The translations under genes and the position numbers were made by a program. 64,000 bases of DNA from positions 2,741,001 through 2,805,000 of the forward strand of contig JADJXE010000001.1 in NCBI GenBank assembly GCA_016716005.1, given 5' to 3'. Below are positions 30,706 to 37,772 of this stretch, piece by piece. The stretch comes from Acidimicrobiales bacterium (GTDB taxonomy: Bacteria; Actinomycetota; Acidimicrobiia; Acidimicrobiales; JADJXE01). Position 1 is the first letter of the stretch; every line of letters starts with the position of its first letter. Under the pieces are notes generated by a model, which saw nothing but the letters and a program-made list of their open reading frames with translations, did not search any database and was not told the origin of the DNA.

Positions 30706-30777
30706 CCGGCAGGCGCAGGGGGCTTAAACCCCTCGGTCCGCGAGGACGTGCGGGTTCGAGTCCCGCCCCGGGCACCA
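30691..30777 (+). tRNA. tRNA-Leu (anticodon UAA)
   Basis: An 87-nt class II tRNA. Acceptor strand GCCCGGG (30691-30697) pairs with CCCGGGC (30767-30773), discriminator A is at 30774, and CCA is encoded at 30775-30777. The anticodon loop CTTAAAC places TAA at 30725-30727. A long variable arm GGTCC-GCGA-GGAC fits leucine. The T-arm is GCGGG-TTCGAGT-CCCGC. Its 3' half is repeated in decayed form at 32744-32784. Confidence 0.95.
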
Positions 30778-30814
30778 ACGGTGAGTTGGAGCCACCTGTC
30801 GGTCGACGACTCGA

Positions 30815-31693
30815 TCAGCTCGCTCCCGTGAGGACTGGGAGCAGGGCCCGGGCGACCTCGGCCGGTCGCTCCTCGTGTGCGAACAGACCGGCACCTTCGA
30901 TGACCTGGAGGCGGGCGTCGGGGAACGTCCCGACCATCTCCTTCGCCCATCCGACGGGGAAGAACGGGTCGCGATCGCCCCAGACGAGCTGGACGGGGAC
31001 GTCGATCCGGCGATGCAGCTCCGTCAGGTCGCGCACGAGCTGCTGGTCGAAGCTCCGGAGCAGCCGCACGGCGGCGTCACGGCGCTCCGGCGACGTGTGC
31101 AGCGGCTGGAGGAAGAACTCGTCGAACTCGCCGTCGAGCAGGGACGAGTCGGCGAACGCATCGCCGAGCACGAACCGGTTGCGGCGCAGCCGCGGTCGTC
31201 CGGCGACCCAGCCGAGGCCTGCGCCGAACCCGGGCACGCGACGCGCCGCGACGAACGACGTGAACCGCCAGCTCAGACCCCTCGGCTGTTCGGTGTCGAT
31301 CAGCCCCAAGGCGCGCAGCCGCGTGTCGCCGGCCACTGCGTGCCGGGCGATCAGCCCACCGCTGTCGTGCCCCACCACCGCGACGTCGTCCAGCTCGAGG
31401 ACGTCCAGCACACGGCGGACGCTGTGGATGTGCTGGCCGATCGTCAGTGGGGTGTCGGCCGTGAACCGGCTGGACCCGGCGCCCGGCAGGTCGATCACGT
31501 GGCAGGTGACGTGGTCGGCCAGGTGTGGCAGGAGGGTCCGGAACGTGGCCCCGCTGACCGGCCAGCCGTGGACGAACAGCACGTCGGGGCCGCTGCCCAC
31601 CGCACGGTGGGCCACCTCGCCGGCCCCGACGTCGAGGAACCGGTCGGGCTCGCGGCGGAACAGGTCGGCGGCGGCTGCCGGGGTGATGCTCAT
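30815..31693 (-). CDS. Alpha/beta hydrolase (haloalkane dehalogenase/epoxide hydrolase-like)
   Basis: A 292-residue hydrolase. Oxyanion region VLFVHGWPVSG, nucleophile elbow VVGHDSGGLIARHAV (nucleophile Asp), acid strand VQLVWGDRDPFFPV and GAGLFAHEERP, with His, complete the triad. An Asp nucleophile is typical of epoxide hydrolases and dehalogenases. ATG 31693 overlaps the stop of the limonene-epoxide-hydrolase-like gene (ATGA), and both are transcribed away from the TetR regulator. Substrate likely an epoxide or organohalide, by inference. Confidence 0.87.
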   Translation of the reverse strand: MSITPAAAADLFRREPDRFLDVGAGEVAHRAVGSGPDVLFVHGWPVSGATFRTLLPHLADHVTCHVIDLPGAGSSRFTADTPLTIGQHIHSVRRVLDVLELDDVAVVGHDSGGLIARHAVAGDTRLRALGLIDTEQPRGLSWRFTSFVAARRVPGFGAGLGWVAGRPRLRRNRFVLGDAFADSSLLDGEFDEFFLQPLHTSPERRDAAVRLLRSFDQQLVRDLTELHRRIDVPVQLVWGDRDPFFPVGWAKEMVGTFPDARLQVIEGAGLFAHEERPAEVARALLPVLTGAS

Positions 31694-32082
31694 GCTTCGC
31701 CCGCCCCGTGGATCTTCATCGCGGTTCCGAGGTCGAAGTAGTCCCGCCACACCGTGATCTTGCCGTCGTGCACCTCGAAGACGCTGTTGACCGGCAGCTC
31801 CCGCCACCCGTGGTCGAGGCGGTGGCGGTCCAGGCGCTCGAGGAAGACCACCGGGCCCGCAGCCGCCTTCCGCAGGATGACGAACTCGTTCTCGTGGATC
31901 GGGGCGAAGAACGGCTCGAGCACCTCCCGCACCCCGGCGTGGCCCCGCACGGTCGTGATCGGGATGTTCGTGTACTCGACATCGTCGGCGAGGTAGGCCA
32001 ACGCGGTGTCGAAGTCCATGGCGACGAAGGCGTCGAGGAACGCCTCCACCACCCCGAGCGATCCTGCAGCGTGTTCGGTCAT
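31690..32082 (-). CDS. SnoaL/limonene-1,2-epoxide hydrolase-like protein
   Basis: A 130-residue NTF2-fold protein. Blocks VVEAFLDAFVAMDFDTALAYLADDVEYTNIPITTVRG and FLERLDRHRL...WRELPVNSVFEVHDGKITVWRDYFD (shown in part) match the limonene-epoxide hydrolase family, including the Asp/Arg positions expected for catalysis (ERLDRH, WRDYFD). ATG 32082 has GGAG 7 nt upstream. It is the first gene of a two-gene operon with an alpha/beta hydrolase, divergent from tetR. Confidence 0.82.
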   Translation of the reverse strand: MTEHAAGSLGVVEAFLDAFVAMDFDTALAYLADDVEYTNIPITTVRGHAGVREVLEPFFAPIHENEFVILRKAAAGPVVFLERLDRHRLDHGWRELPVNSVFEVHDGKITVWRDYFDLGTAMKIHGAGEA

Positions 32083-32104
32083 GTGAGGCTCCTCGCGACG
32101 GTGT

Positions 32105-32144
32105 GTAGTGATCGCTGCGAAACCATAGATGCAGTGATCACTAC
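32105..32144. promoter_or_regulatory. Double palindromic TetR operator
   Basis: Arms GTAGTGATCGCTGC (32105-32118) and GCAGTGATCACTAC (32131-32144) are inverted repeats with one mismatch across a 12-nt spacer. Each arm is itself near-palindromic around GATC (AGTGATCACT is perfect), so two dimers could bind. It lies between the divergent LEH and tetR genes. TACAAT (32142-32147) is a good -10 for tetR. On the minus strand TTGATT (32149-32144) and TATGGT (32127-32122) are 16 nt apart. Confidence 0.75.
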
Positions 32145-32157
32145 AATCAAGGGCGAG

Positions 32158-32694
32158 ATGGGCCACAAGCACGCCAAGGCGGACATCCTGGATGGAGCGC
32201 TCGGAGCCGCCTTCGACGACGGGCTGAGCCAGCTCACCTTCGGACGCGTCGCCAAGCGGCTCGGCATCAGCGACCGGATCGTCGTCTACTACTTCCCCAC
32301 GAAGGAGGATCTGATCAGCGAGGTCCTGGTCGCCATGGGGAGCGAGCTCCAGGAGACCCTGGCCCCGACCTTCTCCGCGCCGGCGGCCGACCACCTCGAG
32401 CTCCTTCGCGCGGCCTGGCCGATCCTGGCCCACCCCGACGCCGACCCGGTCTTCGCGCTCTTCTTCGAAGCCGGCGGCCTCGCCGCGACCGGCCGCGAGC
32501 CCTACCGCTCCCTCGTGCCCCAGCTCGTCGAAGCCTGGATCGTCTGGGCCAGCGAGTTCATCCGCGGCGTGCCGGCACGGCGCCGCGCCGAGGCCGAGGC
32601 CGCCATCGCCGTCCTCGACGGTCTGCTGCTGCTCCGCCAGCTCGCCGGACCCGACGCCGCTGGTCGCGCCGCCCGAAGGATCGGGATCCGCTAG
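32158..32694 (+). CDS. TetR/AcrR family regulator
   Basis: A 178-residue repressor. The N-terminal helix-turn-helix is ADILDGALGAAFDDGLSQLTF followed by VAKRLGISDRIVVYYFPTKEDLI (in part). The ligand domain is shorter and less hydrophobic than usual. ATG 32158 is preceded by AAGGGCG; an in-frame GTG at 32134 lies inside the operator and is less likely. It probably represses itself and the divergent hydrolase operon. It is the last gene before the tRNA-derived repeat. Confidence 0.85.
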   Translation: MGHKHAKADILDGALGAAFDDGLSQLTFGRVAKRLGISDRIVVYYFPTKEDLISEVLVAMGSELQETLAPTFSAPAADHLELLRAAWPILAHPDADPVFALFFEAGGLAATGREPYRSLVPQLVEAWIVWASEFIRGVPARRRAEAEAAIAVLDGLLLLRQLAGPDAAGRAARRIGIR

Positions 32695-32703
32695 CTGCTG
32701 GCT

Positions 32704-32790
32704 GCGCCTGTGGCTCGGGACGCCCCGTCGGGGTCCTGAACCGCTCGGTCCGAGAGGATCTGCGGGTTCGAGTCCCGCCCCGGGGCTCGG
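32704..32790 (+). repeat. Decayed tRNA-Leu copy / attachment-site repeat
   Basis: Positions 32744-32784 match 30732-30772 of tRNA-Leu at 38 of 41 positions, covering the variable arm, T-arm and 3' acceptor strand. The last 24 nt (TGCGGGTTCGAGTCCCGCCC, continuing CGGG) are identical. The 5' half is recognisable only loosely, and the CCA is lost (GGGCTCGG). It fits an attachment-site remnant or a duplicated, decayed tRNA. The 352-nt gap 32695-33046 otherwise contains only the hairpin at 32866-32916 and no convincing gene. Confidence 0.75.
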
Positions 32791-32865
32791 ACGGAGTCCG
32801 GGTGACGGGCCATGCTCTGGAGATGTCCCTCGATCCAGGTCCGATGACGCCCGGGCGCGCCTGCT

Positions 32866-32916
32866 CGCGCCTGGTGCGTCGGTGGTCGCCGAGCGGACAC
32901 CTGCGCACCAGGCGCG
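32866..32916. repeat. Structured hairpin element, copy A
   Basis: Perfect 13-bp outer stem CGCGCCTGGTGCG / CGCACCAGGCGCG encloses a 25-nt interior. The interior contains a 5-bp hairpin TCGGT-GGTC-GCCGA and an unpaired GCGGACACCTG. A second copy at 34138-34186 has the same architecture with compensatory changes. It is 131 nt upstream of the alcohol dehydrogenase gene. Confidence 0.8.
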
Positions 32917-33046
32917 GGGTCGCAGACGGCGGCCATCGGGCCGGTGGTCGAGCGGGCGCGGGGCTGGCGGGCCGCGCCCCGAGGGACGCCACCGCGCCCG
33001 TCGACGCCGGTGAACTCGCCCACCATCGAGCCCAGGAGCTGATCCC

Positions 33047-34078
33047 ATGAGGCACCTCGTCTTCAACGCCCCCGGCGACCTGCAGTGGCGGGAGGTGGCC
33101 GATCCCACCATCGACGACGATCACCAGGCGCTGGTGCGCCCGATCGCCGTCGCCCGCTGCGACCTCGACCCCGCCATCGCGCTGGGCCTCTACCCGATGC
33201 GCGGGCCGTTCCCCATGGGCCACGAGATGGTGGGGGAGGTGGTGGACCGTGGTGAGGCCGCCGGGCCGTTCGAGGTGGGCGACCGGGTGATCGTGCCGTT
33301 CCAGATCAGCTGCGGCACCTGCCCGATGTGCCGGCGGGGACTCACCAACGCCTGCGAGTCGGTCCCACCGGGATCGGCGTTCGGCCTCGGACCCCATGGT
33401 GGCGTCGAGCACGGCGGGGCCCTGGCCGATCTGGTCCGGGTGCCCCACGCCGACCACCTGCTGCTCCCCCTGCCCGACGGGGTCGACCCGGTCGCCGCGG
33501 CCGGCATCCCCGACAACGTCGCCGACGGCTACCGCTGCGTTGCCGGACCCATGGCGGAGTGGCCCGGCGAAGCGGTGCTCGTCGTCGGCGGTCTCGCCCA
33601 GTCGGTCGGCCTCTACGCCGTGGCGGCGGCCGCCGCGCTGGGGGCACCCCGCGTGGTCTACGTCGACCAGGACCCCGAGCGCCTCCGGGTCGCCCGCTCC
33701 CTCGGCGCCGAGATCGCCGCCGTCGCGCTGGCCGACCTGACCGCCACCGAGCAGTTCGCCGTCACCGTCGACGCCTGCGTCCTCGACCAGGGCCGCAACC
33801 ACGCCCTGCGCTCGACCCGACCGTGCGGCACCTGCACCAGCGTCTCCGGCGGCGCCGGCGCCAGTGCCGACCTGCCGTTGCAGTCGATGTACCTCAAGGG
33901 GATCCGTTACGAGATCGGCCGGGTCCACGCCCGTGCCACCGCCGAACCCGTCCTCGACCTCGTCACCGCCGGCCGGCTCGACCCCACCAGCGTCGTCAGC
34001 CGCGTCGTGCCGTTCGCCGACGCCGTCGACGCCATGACCGACCCGGCGGTGAAGATCGTCTTCACCAACGACGGGTGA
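33047..34078 (+). CDS. Zinc-dependent alcohol dehydrogenase family protein
   Basis: A 343-residue medium-chain dehydrogenase/reductase. The N-terminal GroES-like domain has VARCDLDPAIA (Cys zinc-ligand position), GHEMVGEVVDRG and the structural zinc lobe CGTCPMCRRGLTNAC. The coenzyme domain has VLVVGGLAQSVGLYAV, a variant of GxGxxG, and VVYVDQDPERLRVARSLGAE (Asp favours NAD). AGGAG is 8 nt upstream. It stands alone between two copies of the structured hairpin element, in the accessory region next to tRNA-Leu. Confidence 0.88.
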   Translation: MRHLVFNAPGDLQWREVADPTIDDDHQALVRPIAVARCDLDPAIALGLYPMRGPFPMGHEMVGEVVDRGEAAGPFEVGDRVIVPFQISCGTCPMCRRGLTNACESVPPGSAFGLGPHGGVEHGGALADLVRVPHADHLLLPLPDGVDPVAAAGIPDNVADGYRCVAGPMAEWPGEAVLVVGGLAQSVGLYAVAAAAALGAPRVVYVDQDPERLRVARSLGAEIAAVALADLTATEQFAVTVDACVLDQGRNHALRSTRPCGTCTSVSGGAGASADLPLQSMYLKGIRYEIGRVHARATAEPVLDLVTAGRLDPTSVVSRVVPFADAVDAMTDPAVKIVFTNDG

Positions 34079-34137
34079 CCGGTGCCCTCGCCGGGCGTGG
34101 GCGGCCCGTGCGGCCGGCCCACGTCCGGGGTCGCGCC

Positions 34138-34186
34138 GAGGCTGGTGCGTGGGTGGTCGCCCAGCGGACACCTGCGCACCAGCCTC
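34138..34186. repeat. Structured hairpin element, copy B
   Basis: Perfect 12-bp stem GAGGCTGGTGCG / CGCACCAGCCTC with a 25-nt interior containing TGGGT-GGTC-GCCCA and the unpaired GCGGACACCTG shared with copy A. It lies between convergent genes, alcohol dehydrogenase and tetR, so a terminator role is also possible. Confidence 0.8.
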
Positions 34187-34213
34187 TGGCCGCGGGTCGC
34201 GTCGACTGCTCGA

Positions 34214-34777
34214 TCAGGCCCAGGAGACGAAGGCGGCGTCGAAGGTGGCGACGAGCCGGGCGAAGCTGCGGTCGACGGCCTGGGGCAACCCGAAGCCCCC
34301 GGCCGCCTCGAGGGCCACGAAGCCGTGGAGCGCGCTCCGGAGGGCGCGGGTGGCGTCGATGGCGTCGTCACCGCGCAGGCCGTACCCGGCGAGCACGGCG
34401 AGCACCACCACGAGCACGGCGTCGCTGGCGGTCACGTGCTCGGCATCGGCCGGGTCGGGTGCCCGCACCGTGGCCGCGTAGCGGCCGGGGTGCTCGGTGG
34501 CGTACGTGCGGTAGGCGTTCGCCATGGCGGCCAGGGCGTCCCCCGTGGCCCGGCCCACCGCAGCAGCGGACAGCGCGGCGGCCAGCTCGCCCGTGGCCTG
34601 CACGGCGAGACCGCGGTGGAGGGCGTCGAGGCCGTCGACGTGCTTGTACAGGCTGGGGAGCCTGACCCCGAGGCGCTGCGCCACGGCCGCCAGGGTGAGG
34701 TGGTCGTAGCCCACGTCGTCGGCCACCAGCGCGGCCTCGCCCACGACGAGGGCGGGGGTGAGCCCGGCCCTAGGCAC
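34214..34777 (-). CDS. TetR family regulator (second)
   Basis: A 187-residue regulator. The N-terminal DNA-binding region reads LVVGEAALVADDVGYDHLTLAA, then VAQRLGVRLPSLYKHVDGLDAL. The C-terminal half resembles the TetR_C_33/WHG domain (RAPDPADAEHV, LRSALHGFVALEAAGGFGL). It overlaps the end of the alpha/beta hydrolase gene by 8 bp and is transcribed with it, so it probably controls the promoter at 35617-35645. Confidence 0.87.
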   Translation of the reverse strand: MPRAGLTPALVVGEAALVADDVGYDHLTLAAVAQRLGVRLPSLYKHVDGLDALHRGLAVQATGELAAALSAAAVGRATGDALAAMANAYRTYATEHPGRYAATVRAPDPADAEHVTASDAVLVVVLAVLAGYGLRGDDAIDATRALRSALHGFVALEAAGGFGLPQAVDRSFARLVATFDAAFVSWA

Positions 34778-35609
34778 GGTGCTCGGCTCTCTCCAGCAGA
34801 CCCAGCACGGCCGGGGCCACCACCTCGGGCCACTCCGCCTGGGGATAGTGGCCGGCGTCGGGAACGAGGAGCACCTCGCCGCGGAGGCGGCCGCCGACCA
34901 GGCGGGCCTCGGCGGCCGGGTCGGGGAAGTCGGGGTCGCGCTCGCCCATGATCACCAGGGTGGGCGCCGAGACCCCGTCGAGCCGGGCCTCGATGGCTGC
35001 GTGGGAGCTGCGGGCGGTGGCCACGAACGAGCGCCAGTGCCCGGGGCGGCGCAGGCTCGCCCGGATGCGCTCCCGGTGCTCGGCCAGGTCGGCGGGCGGG
35101 CGGCCCGTGTAGAGCCGGGCGTAGAAGGCACTCCAGGCGGCCGGGCCCCACGGCCGGCACAGGCCGAGGCGCAGCGCCAGGCGGCTGGCCAGGCCGAGGG
35201 GGACGTCGCGCACGAAGGGTCCGATCAGCACCAGCCCTGCGACCTGTCCCGGTGCCTCGGCTGCGGCCCACACCGCCGCGCCCGCGCCCAGCGAGCCGCC
35301 GACCAGCGCCGCCGGCCCGCCGCCCAGGTGGTCCACCAGGGCCAGCAGGTCGGTGCCGGCGGCCACGCCGTCATGGCGGGTGAAGCCGGCGTCGCTGTCA
35401 CCGTGGCCGCGCAGGTCGGCGAGGGCCACCCGGTACCCGCCGGCCACCAGGGCGGGTACGACGAAGCGGTAGACGGAGCGGACGTCGCCCATGCCCGGCA
35501 GGCAGACCACGAGGGGGCCGTCCCCGTGGACCTCGTAGGCGATGCGGCCCTCGGGGCGGGCGAGGAAGCGGGTCTCGGCAGGGACGGTCGGCGCCGGGCT
35601 CATCTGCAT
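34770..35609 (-). CDS. Alpha/beta hydrolase
   Basis: A 279-residue hydrolase. Oxyanion strand VVCLPGMGDVRSVYR, nucleophile elbow LVGGSLGAGAAVWAA (Ser), acid strand LVIMGERDPDFPDP and His in VPDAGHYPQAEWPEVV are visible. ATG 35609 lies 7 nt after the -10 hexamer; ATG 35603 is an alternative. It heads a two-gene operon with tetR. The substrate is unknown. Confidence 0.87.
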   Translation of the reverse strand: MQMSPAPTVPAETRFLARPEGRIAYEVHGDGPLVVCLPGMGDVRSVYRFVVPALVAGGYRVALADLRGHGDSDAGFTRHDGVAAGTDLLALVDHLGGGPAALVGGSLGAGAAVWAAAEAPGQVAGLVLIGPFVRDVPLGLASRLALRLGLCRPWGPAAWSAFYARLYTGRPPADLAEHRERIRASLRRPGHWRSFVATARSSHAAIEARLDGVSAPTLVIMGERDPDFPDPAAEARLVGGRLRGEVLLVPDAGHYPQAEWPEVVAPAVLGLLERAEHRA

Positions 35610-35616
35610 AGCTGTT

Positions 35617-35645
35617 ACGCTAAGCTAATTAGCCACGGCCGTCAA
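35617..35645 (-). promoter_or_regulatory. Promoter of the hydrolase-tetR operon
   Basis: On the minus strand TTGACG (35645-35640) is 17 nt from TAGCGT (35622-35617), which lies 7 nt before ATG 35609. The spacer holds the perfect palindrome GCTAATTAGC and the half-site TTAGCGTAA, likely a TetR operator. The AT-rich core stands out in this genome. The -35 overlaps the stop of PPK2. Confidence 0.6.
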
Positions 35646-36496
35646 CCCCCGCGGTGGCGGTGCTCCTCGCCCAGCAGGCCGGCCACGTGGTCGGGCACGT
35701 AGGTGCTGGCCTCGCGGGGCGGGCGGACGTAGCCCTCGTCGGACTGGCGGGCGGGCAGGTCGAGCCGGGCCGGCACGTGGTCCTCGTAGGGCACCTGCTC
35801 GAGGATGTGGGCCAGGCAGTTCAGTCGGGCCCGACGCTTGTCGTCGGCCTCGACCACGAACCACGGGGCCTCGGGGATGTCGGTGTGCACGAACATCTCG
35901 TCACGGGCCCGCGAGTAGTCGACGTAGCGGCTGCGGGCGTACAGGTCCATGGGGCTGAGCTTCCAGCGCTTCGAGGGATCCTCGACCCGCTCCTGGAAGC
36001 GGCGCTCCTGCTCCTCGTCGCTCACCGAGAACCAGTACTTGAGCAGCAGGATCCCCGACTCGACCACCAACCGCTCGAAGATGGGGCACTGGCGCAGGAA
36101 CAGCCGGTGCTCCTGGGGGGTGCAGAAGCCCATCACCTTCTCGACGCCGGCCCGGTTGTACCAGCTGCGGTCGAACACCACGATCTCGCCCGCGGCGGGC
36201 AGGTGCGCGACGTAGCGCTGGAAGTACCACTGGGTGGTCTCGCGCTCGCTGGGCGCCGGGAGGGCGACGATGCGGGCGATGCGGGGGCTGAGCGGATCGG
36301 TGAGCCGCTTGATCATCCCGCCCTTGCCGGCCGCGTCCCGGCCCTCGAACACCAGCACCAGCTTCTGGCCGGTGTGGCGCACCCAGTACATCATCTTGAC
36401 CGCTTCGGCCTGCAGCCTGGTCAGCTCGTCCTCGTACGTCTTCCTCGGCACCCGGCTCGCCGTCTCGACCGCCTGGGCGCGTTTGTCGTGAGCCAC
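35642..36496 (-). CDS. ppk2: Polyphosphate kinase 2 (class I)
   Basis: A 284-residue single-domain PPK2, which phosphorylates nucleoside diphosphates with polyphosphate or the reverse. Walker A GRDAAGKGG is at 52-60, Walker B VVFDRSWYNRAGVEKVMGF near 107, and the lid segment RFQERVEDPSKRWKLSPMD is present. DRSWYNRAG with a single domain fits class I. The start is GTG, with GAAAGT 6 nt upstream. Together with Ppx (20178-21092) it suggests active polyphosphate metabolism. Confidence 0.93.
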   Translation of the reverse strand: MAHDKRAQAVETASRVPRKTYEDELTRLQAEAVKMMYWVRHTGQKLVLVFEGRDAAGKGGMIKRLTDPLSPRIARIVALPAPSERETTQWYFQRYVAHLPAAGEIVVFDRSWYNRAGVEKVMGFCTPQEHRLFLRQCPIFERLVVESGILLLKYWFSVSDEEQERRFQERVEDPSKRWKLSPMDLYARSRYVDYSRARDEMFVHTDIPEAPWFVVEADDKRRARLNCLAHILEQVPYEDHVPARLDLPARQSDEGYVRPPREASTYVPDHVAGLLGEEHRHRGG

Positions 36497-36629
36497 GACG
36501 CCACTTTCTCACGCGGGGCCGGGGCCGACGCACGAACGGTGCCGGAGCGGGCGGGCCGGGATCCCGCGCCGCGGGCCGTCGCCGGGGCACGCGGCCGCCG
36601 GGTGACTGGAGAAGGGGAGCCCCACCGCG

Positions 36630-36635
36630 TAGCGT
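36630..36635 (+). promoter_or_regulatory. -10-like hexamer for the L,D-transpeptidase
   Basis: TAGCGT ends 7 nt before ATG 36643. It supports ATG 36643, not GTG 36634, as a leaderless start. Confidence 0.5.
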
Positions 36636-36642
36636 GACGGAG

Positions 36643-37728
36643 ATGTCGCGCCCTGCGCTCCTCTCTGCGCGCCGCCTGGTGGCGGCCGCCGGCCTCGTCG
36701 TGATCGGCGGGCTCGGCGCCGCCGCGTGCACCGCGTCGGGCGCCGACGAGGCCGGCTCCACCACGTCGACGACCGCCGCGAGCACGTCGACGAGCCGGGC
36801 CACGTCCACCACCGCGCCCAGCACCACCACCACGACGGCCCCGCCCGAGACGACGACGAGTGAGGCGCCGTCCGACGTGCTGGCCGAGGGCGCGCAGGGC
36901 CCGCGCGTCGAGCAGCTCCAGCGGCGGCTGACGGAGCTGCGGTACGACCCGGGCCCCGTCGACGGCAAGTTCGGCACGGCCACCACCCAGGCCGTCTGGG
37001 CGTTCCAGAAGCTCCACGGCCTCTCCGCCGACGGCGTCGTCACCCTGGGCGTGTGGGCGCTGATGCAGCAGGGCGGCGACCCGGCCCCGCTCGTGCCGGG
37101 GGGCGGGGCCAACCGGGTCGAGGTCGACATCCCCCGCCAGGTGCTGCTGCTGTACCAGGGCGGGCAGCTGCGCCTGATCACCCACATCTCGTCGGGTTCG
37201 CGCCGGTCCTACTGCGAGAACGGCCACTGCGGCGACGCCGTCACCGACCCTGGCTCGTTCCGCTTCGGCCGCCGCTACACGGGCTGGGAGGACGGTCCGC
37301 TCGGCAGGCTGTACAACCCCGTGTACTTCAACGGCGGCATCGCCGTGCACGGCGCCAGCTCGGTGCCCAGCTACCCGGCCAGCCACGGCTGCGTGCGGAT
37401 CCCCATGCACGTCGCCGAGTACTTCCCGAGCCTGGTCGAGCGGGGCGAGCCCGTGTACGTGATCGACGGGGGCGCACCGCCGGCCATCGCCGAGGCGCCC
37501 CCGGAGACCACCACCACGGCCCCGCCGGAGACCACCGTCCCGCCGGAGACCACCACCGTCCCGCCGGAGACCACCGTCCCGCCGGAGACCACCACCACGC
37601 TGCCGGCGGAGACCACCACCGTCCCGCCGTCGAGCGACACCACCGCGCCGGCCGCCACCGACCCGCCGGCCAGCGACACCACCCAGCCGTCGATGCCGGC
37701 GTCGCTCCCGCCGATCTCGTTCCCCTAG
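36643..37728 (+). CDS. L,D-transpeptidase with peptidoglycan-binding domain
   Basis: A ~361-residue cell-wall cross-linking enzyme. A signal peptide ending near GAAAC suggests a lipoprotein. A Thr/Ser-rich linker is followed by PG_binding_1 (VEQLQRRLTELRYDPGPVDG) and the YkuD domain with catalytic HGASSVPSYPASHGCVRIP (Cys in SHGCVR). The C-terminal ~80 residues are PPETT repeats, probably a flexible wall-spanning stalk. The repeat is encoded by 15-21-nt units at about 37498-37630. ATG 36643 is chosen from the upstream -10 hexamer. Confidence 0.92.
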   Translation: MSRPALLSARRLVAAAGLVVIGGLGAAACTASGADEAGSTTSTTAASTSTSRATSTTAPSTTTTTAPPETTTSEAPSDVLAEGAQGPRVEQLQRRLTELRYDPGPVDGKFGTATTQAVWAFQKLHGLSADGVVTLGVWALMQQGGDPAPLVPGGGANRVEVDIPRQVLLLYQGGQLRLITHISSGSRRSYCENGHCGDAVTDPGSFRFGRRYTGWEDGPLGRLYNPVYFNGGIAVHGASSVPSYPASHGCVRIPMHVAEYFPSLVERGEPVYVIDGGAPPAIAEAPPETTTTAPPETTVPPETTTVPPETTVPPETTTTLPAETTTVPPSSDTTAPAATDPPASDTTQPSMPASLPPISFP

Positions 37729-37772
37729 CCAGCCCCCGCCCGGTCCTGCCGCCCGCGCCCGGCGAGACCGGC

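Noticed and set aside
32866..34186. Integron gene cassette with attC-like sites around the alcohol dehydrogenase
   Set aside because: The hairpins lack GTTRRRY/RYYYAAC core sites, and no integrase gene is present. The structure is real, but the attC label is not supported.
37498..37630. CRISPR-like array from short direct repeats
   Set aside because: The repeats are 15-21 nt, contiguous and in frame (PPETT units) inside the L,D-transpeptidase gene; there are no spacers.
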